From NCBI RefSeq assembly GCF_004362975.1, contig NZ_SNXO01000005.1:22731-86730 (forward strand): a stretch of DNA of 64,000 bases, read 5' to 3'. The position numbers and the translations under genes are program-made. Positions 62,442 to 64,000 of this stretch are shown in pieces. Source of the DNA: Aminicella lysinilytica. GTDB lineage: Bacteria; Bacillota; Clostridia; Peptostreptococcales; Anaerovoracaceae. Position 1 is the stretch's first letter, and each line of letters starts with the position of its first letter. The notes under the pieces were generated by a model, which made no database searches, was not told where the DNA came from, and worked only from the letters and a program-made list of their open reading frames with translations.

Positions 62442-63677
62442 ATGAAAATAGGACAGGTTTCTAAGAAGTACGGATTGTCTAAGGACAACATCTACTACTA
62501 TATAAATTACGGGCTGCTGGTGCCGCCTAAACTGAACAGCCAATATGTATTCGACGATGATACTATCAGTGATCTGGAGGAGATACTTCAGTTGAAAGCC
62601 ATGGATTATTCTCTTGCGGAGATACACAGGATCGTATCTCTCCACAGGATATCCAATCTTGAAAACCCCGTGGATAAGGAGGAACTGCGGGATATGTATT
62701 CGGCCAAGCGGGCAGAGTGCGCCGGGAAAGTCAAGCATTACGAGGCCGTGATACACGACCTGGACGACCGCATCGTAGAGCTTTCCAAGGACGAGCCTGA
62801 CATGCAGAAACACACAGGCTTACCTTTGTCCATGCTGGATCTTCTATGTTGTCCCGACTGTGGCGCGCCTTTGGAGATAAGTGATGTGAACATGGATATG
62901 AAGTATATTTACGATGGAAAGTTCGTCTGCAGCTGCGGCTACCATGCGGAGGTGGCGGATGGTATCCTGATCACGCCTAACGGCTACAATGGCGAAGTGG
63001 ACAAACCCGATGTGAACCGCGAGCTCTATAAGGATCTGCCGCCGTCGCTGATCAGCCTCTTTCAGCGTTCCTATAACTATATGAAGGAAGAACTGGAGTC
63101 CATGGATCTGGCCGGGAAGGTGGTCATGGAGACCTATATAAACGCATGGTTTTTCCTGCACAATCACCAGCAGTTCTTCAGTCCCGACGGCTATTATATA
63201 GTTGTGGACAAATATCCGGAGACACTGCGCATGTACAAGGACCTTATCGAGCGGGAGAATTATGACCTGAAGATTTTGTATCTGGCTGACAGTTCCACCA
63301 ATTATCCTCTGAAAAAGCAGTGCGTGGATCTGAATCTGGATTTTTTCGCTGTCAATGAGCATAATTTCTATCATGATTCTTTCCTGCTGGAAAAGCTCAG
63401 GCCGTATATGAAGTCCGGGGCGGCGGCTCTGGGCACGTATTTCTATTTCGAGAAGGGCAGGCAGTCTATGGCTGAGCTGCTGTCGACTTATCCTCAGTGC
63501 TCTGCTGATAATTTCTCTCTGCCGTGGTTCATGTCGGAGATCCAGGAAAGCGGGTTCGACCTGGCCTGGCACAAGGTCTGCGGCTTCACGACAGATTCCG
63601 GACAGAATCTGGGCTTCAGCTTTCACCACAAAGGCGAGCGCATGTATCTGATGTCGTATTTGGCTAGATTGCCATAG
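62442..63677 (+). CDS. MerR-family regulator fused to a zinc ribbon and a methyltransferase-like domain
   Basis: 411 residues. A MerR helix-turn-helix (1-70: KIGQVSKKYGLSKDNIYYYI), a coiled-coil dimer helix (about 75-120), a zinc ribbon with C136/C137, C140, C163 and C165 (LLCCPDCGAPL, FVCSCGY), like Trm112 or the first part of rRNA methyltransferase-type proteins, and about 220 residues with Rossmann-like alternation (KVVMETYINAWFFLHNH, YYIVVDKYPETLRMYKDL, LKILYLADSS) similar to class I methyltransferases, though a clean glycine-rich SAM motif is not seen. It is divergent from the HisD-like/permease operon. Ribosome site aaggaggc. Confidence 0.82.
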   Translation: MKIGQVSKKYGLSKDNIYYYINYGLLVPPKLNSQYVFDDDTISDLEEILQLKAMDYSLAEIHRIVSLHRISNLENPVDKEELRDMYSAKRAECAGKVKHYEAVIHDLDDRIVELSKDEPDMQKHTGLPLSMLDLLCCPDCGAPLEISDVNMDMKYIYDGKFVCSCGYHAEVADGILITPNGYNGEVDKPDVNRELYKDLPPSLISLFQRSYNYMKEELESMDLAGKVVMETYINAWFFLHNHQQFFSPDGYYIVVDKYPETLRMYKDLIERENYDLKILYLADSSTNYPLKKQCVDLNLDFFAVNEHNFYHDSFLLEKLRPYMKSGAAALGTYFYFEKGRQSMAELLSTYPQCSADNFSLPWFMSEIQESGFDLAWHKVCGFTTDSGQNLGFSFHHKGERMYLMSYLARLP

Positions 63678-64000
63678 GTAGTATAATAATGCTAATGTGA
63701 TTGCGAGTGGTGATCACTGGTCTCTCAGCATGACAAACAAATATGGACTTGACAAAACAACCTTCTTCTATCTCCTACAACTGCAAGGCAACGAAAAAAG
63801 AGGGGGCTGTCGCATTAGACTAATTCTGATGCGATATGCCTCTTTTTACGTTAAACGGCTTGATCCCTAGGTTTCATGAAGGTGTATGAAATTCGTGTCA
63901 CACTGATTTCAGTAACGCAAAACAGAGACGCATGGTGATATGCCTCCGTTATTCGGCTATTTTTTGTTTCAAAATCATGCGGCTTTTACAGGGTCAGTCT
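63678..64000. other. 323-bp gene-free right end
   Basis: No gene recognised. It holds the hairpin at 63794-63847. The last bases on the minus strand read TDPVKAA and then a stop, which could be the end of a gene entering from beyond the window, but this is too short to call. Confidence 0.5.
63794..63847. terminator. Long imperfect hairpin, possible terminator or insertion-sequence end
   Basis: AAAAAGAGG / CCTCTTTTT (63795-63803 / 63839-63847) with an inner TCGCATTA / TGATGCGA pair. The GGGGCTGTCGCATTA wording is common at the 3' ends of some Firmicute insertion sequences; whether one lies just beyond the window cannot be seen. Confidence 0.5.

Overview
The window comes from the replication-origin region of a low- to mid-GC Gram-positive anaerobe, most probably a member of the Clostridia. 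The reasons are the order dnaA-dnaN-recF-gyrB-gyrA next to rpmH-rnpA-yidD-yidC-jag-mnmE-mnmG-rsmG-parA-parB, a DnaD-type primosome gene, RNase M5, a SigB/SigF-type sigma factor with its kinase, a lipoteichoic-acid-synthase-like enzyme, and anaerobic enzymes (pyruvate formate-lyase and its activase, rubredoxin with a flavin reductase-rubredoxin). I cannot name the genus from sequence reading alone.

Layout. 0-1.4 kb: the end of a phosphate transporter gene and its DUF47 partner. 1.4-11 kb, minus strand: sigma factor, anti-sigma kinase, gyrA, gyrB, recF, dnaN, dnaA. The origin has two parts. The dnaA-dnaN gap (about 9.54-9.67 kb) carries DnaA boxes next to six TAG triplets, a DnaA-trio-like unwinding module. 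The region upstream of dnaA (about 11.07-11.16 kb) carries more boxes. 11.2-31.9 kb, plus strand, co-directional with the right replication arm: a PfoR/EIIC-like membrane protein, the rpmH-to-parB block with two parS sites, a SprT-like protein, a soluble-looking GdpP, rplI-dnaB, a DnaD protein that ends in a DnaI-like helicase-loader N-terminus, an M23 peptidase, a DivIC-like protein, rnmV-rsmA, an LTA-synthase-like protein and a GNAT.

31.9-41.2 kb: mixed housekeeping genes (diguanylate cyclase, RidA, aroB, YdcF-like, CmpB-like membrane protein, thioredoxin, PlsC, YbjQ, PAP2, PucR regulator, rubredoxin, Hrb-like), with a possible MITE-like element at 36.4-36.9 kb. 41.2-45.4 kb: an AT-rich accessory island with an ECF sigma/anti-sigma pair, a small membrane protein and three exported proteins, one of them a subtilase. 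45.5-52.9 kb: an exported repeat-domain protein, a nucleotidyltransferase, rpsF-ssb-rpsR, a DUF2148 protein and pflB-pflA.

52.9-63.7 kb: accessory metabolism. A cluster of MFS transporter, VOC protein and beta-helix protein faces a divergent LysR gene. It is followed by a degenerate GTGCG repeat tract, a zinc-type dehydrogenase, a strongly folded non-coding segment, and an APC permease with a stand-alone HisD-family dehydrogenase. The last pair is divergent from an unusual regulator that joins a MerR head, a zinc ribbon and a methyltransferase-like domain, with a 28-bp perfect palindrome in its promoter.

The points I consider most worth following are the DnaD/DnaI-N fusion without its ATPase, the MerR-zinc-ribbon-methyltransferase regulator with its palindrome and HisD/permease target, the ECF-controlled secreted island, the GTGCG repeat tract and the folded RNA candidate at 59.15-59.28 kb.
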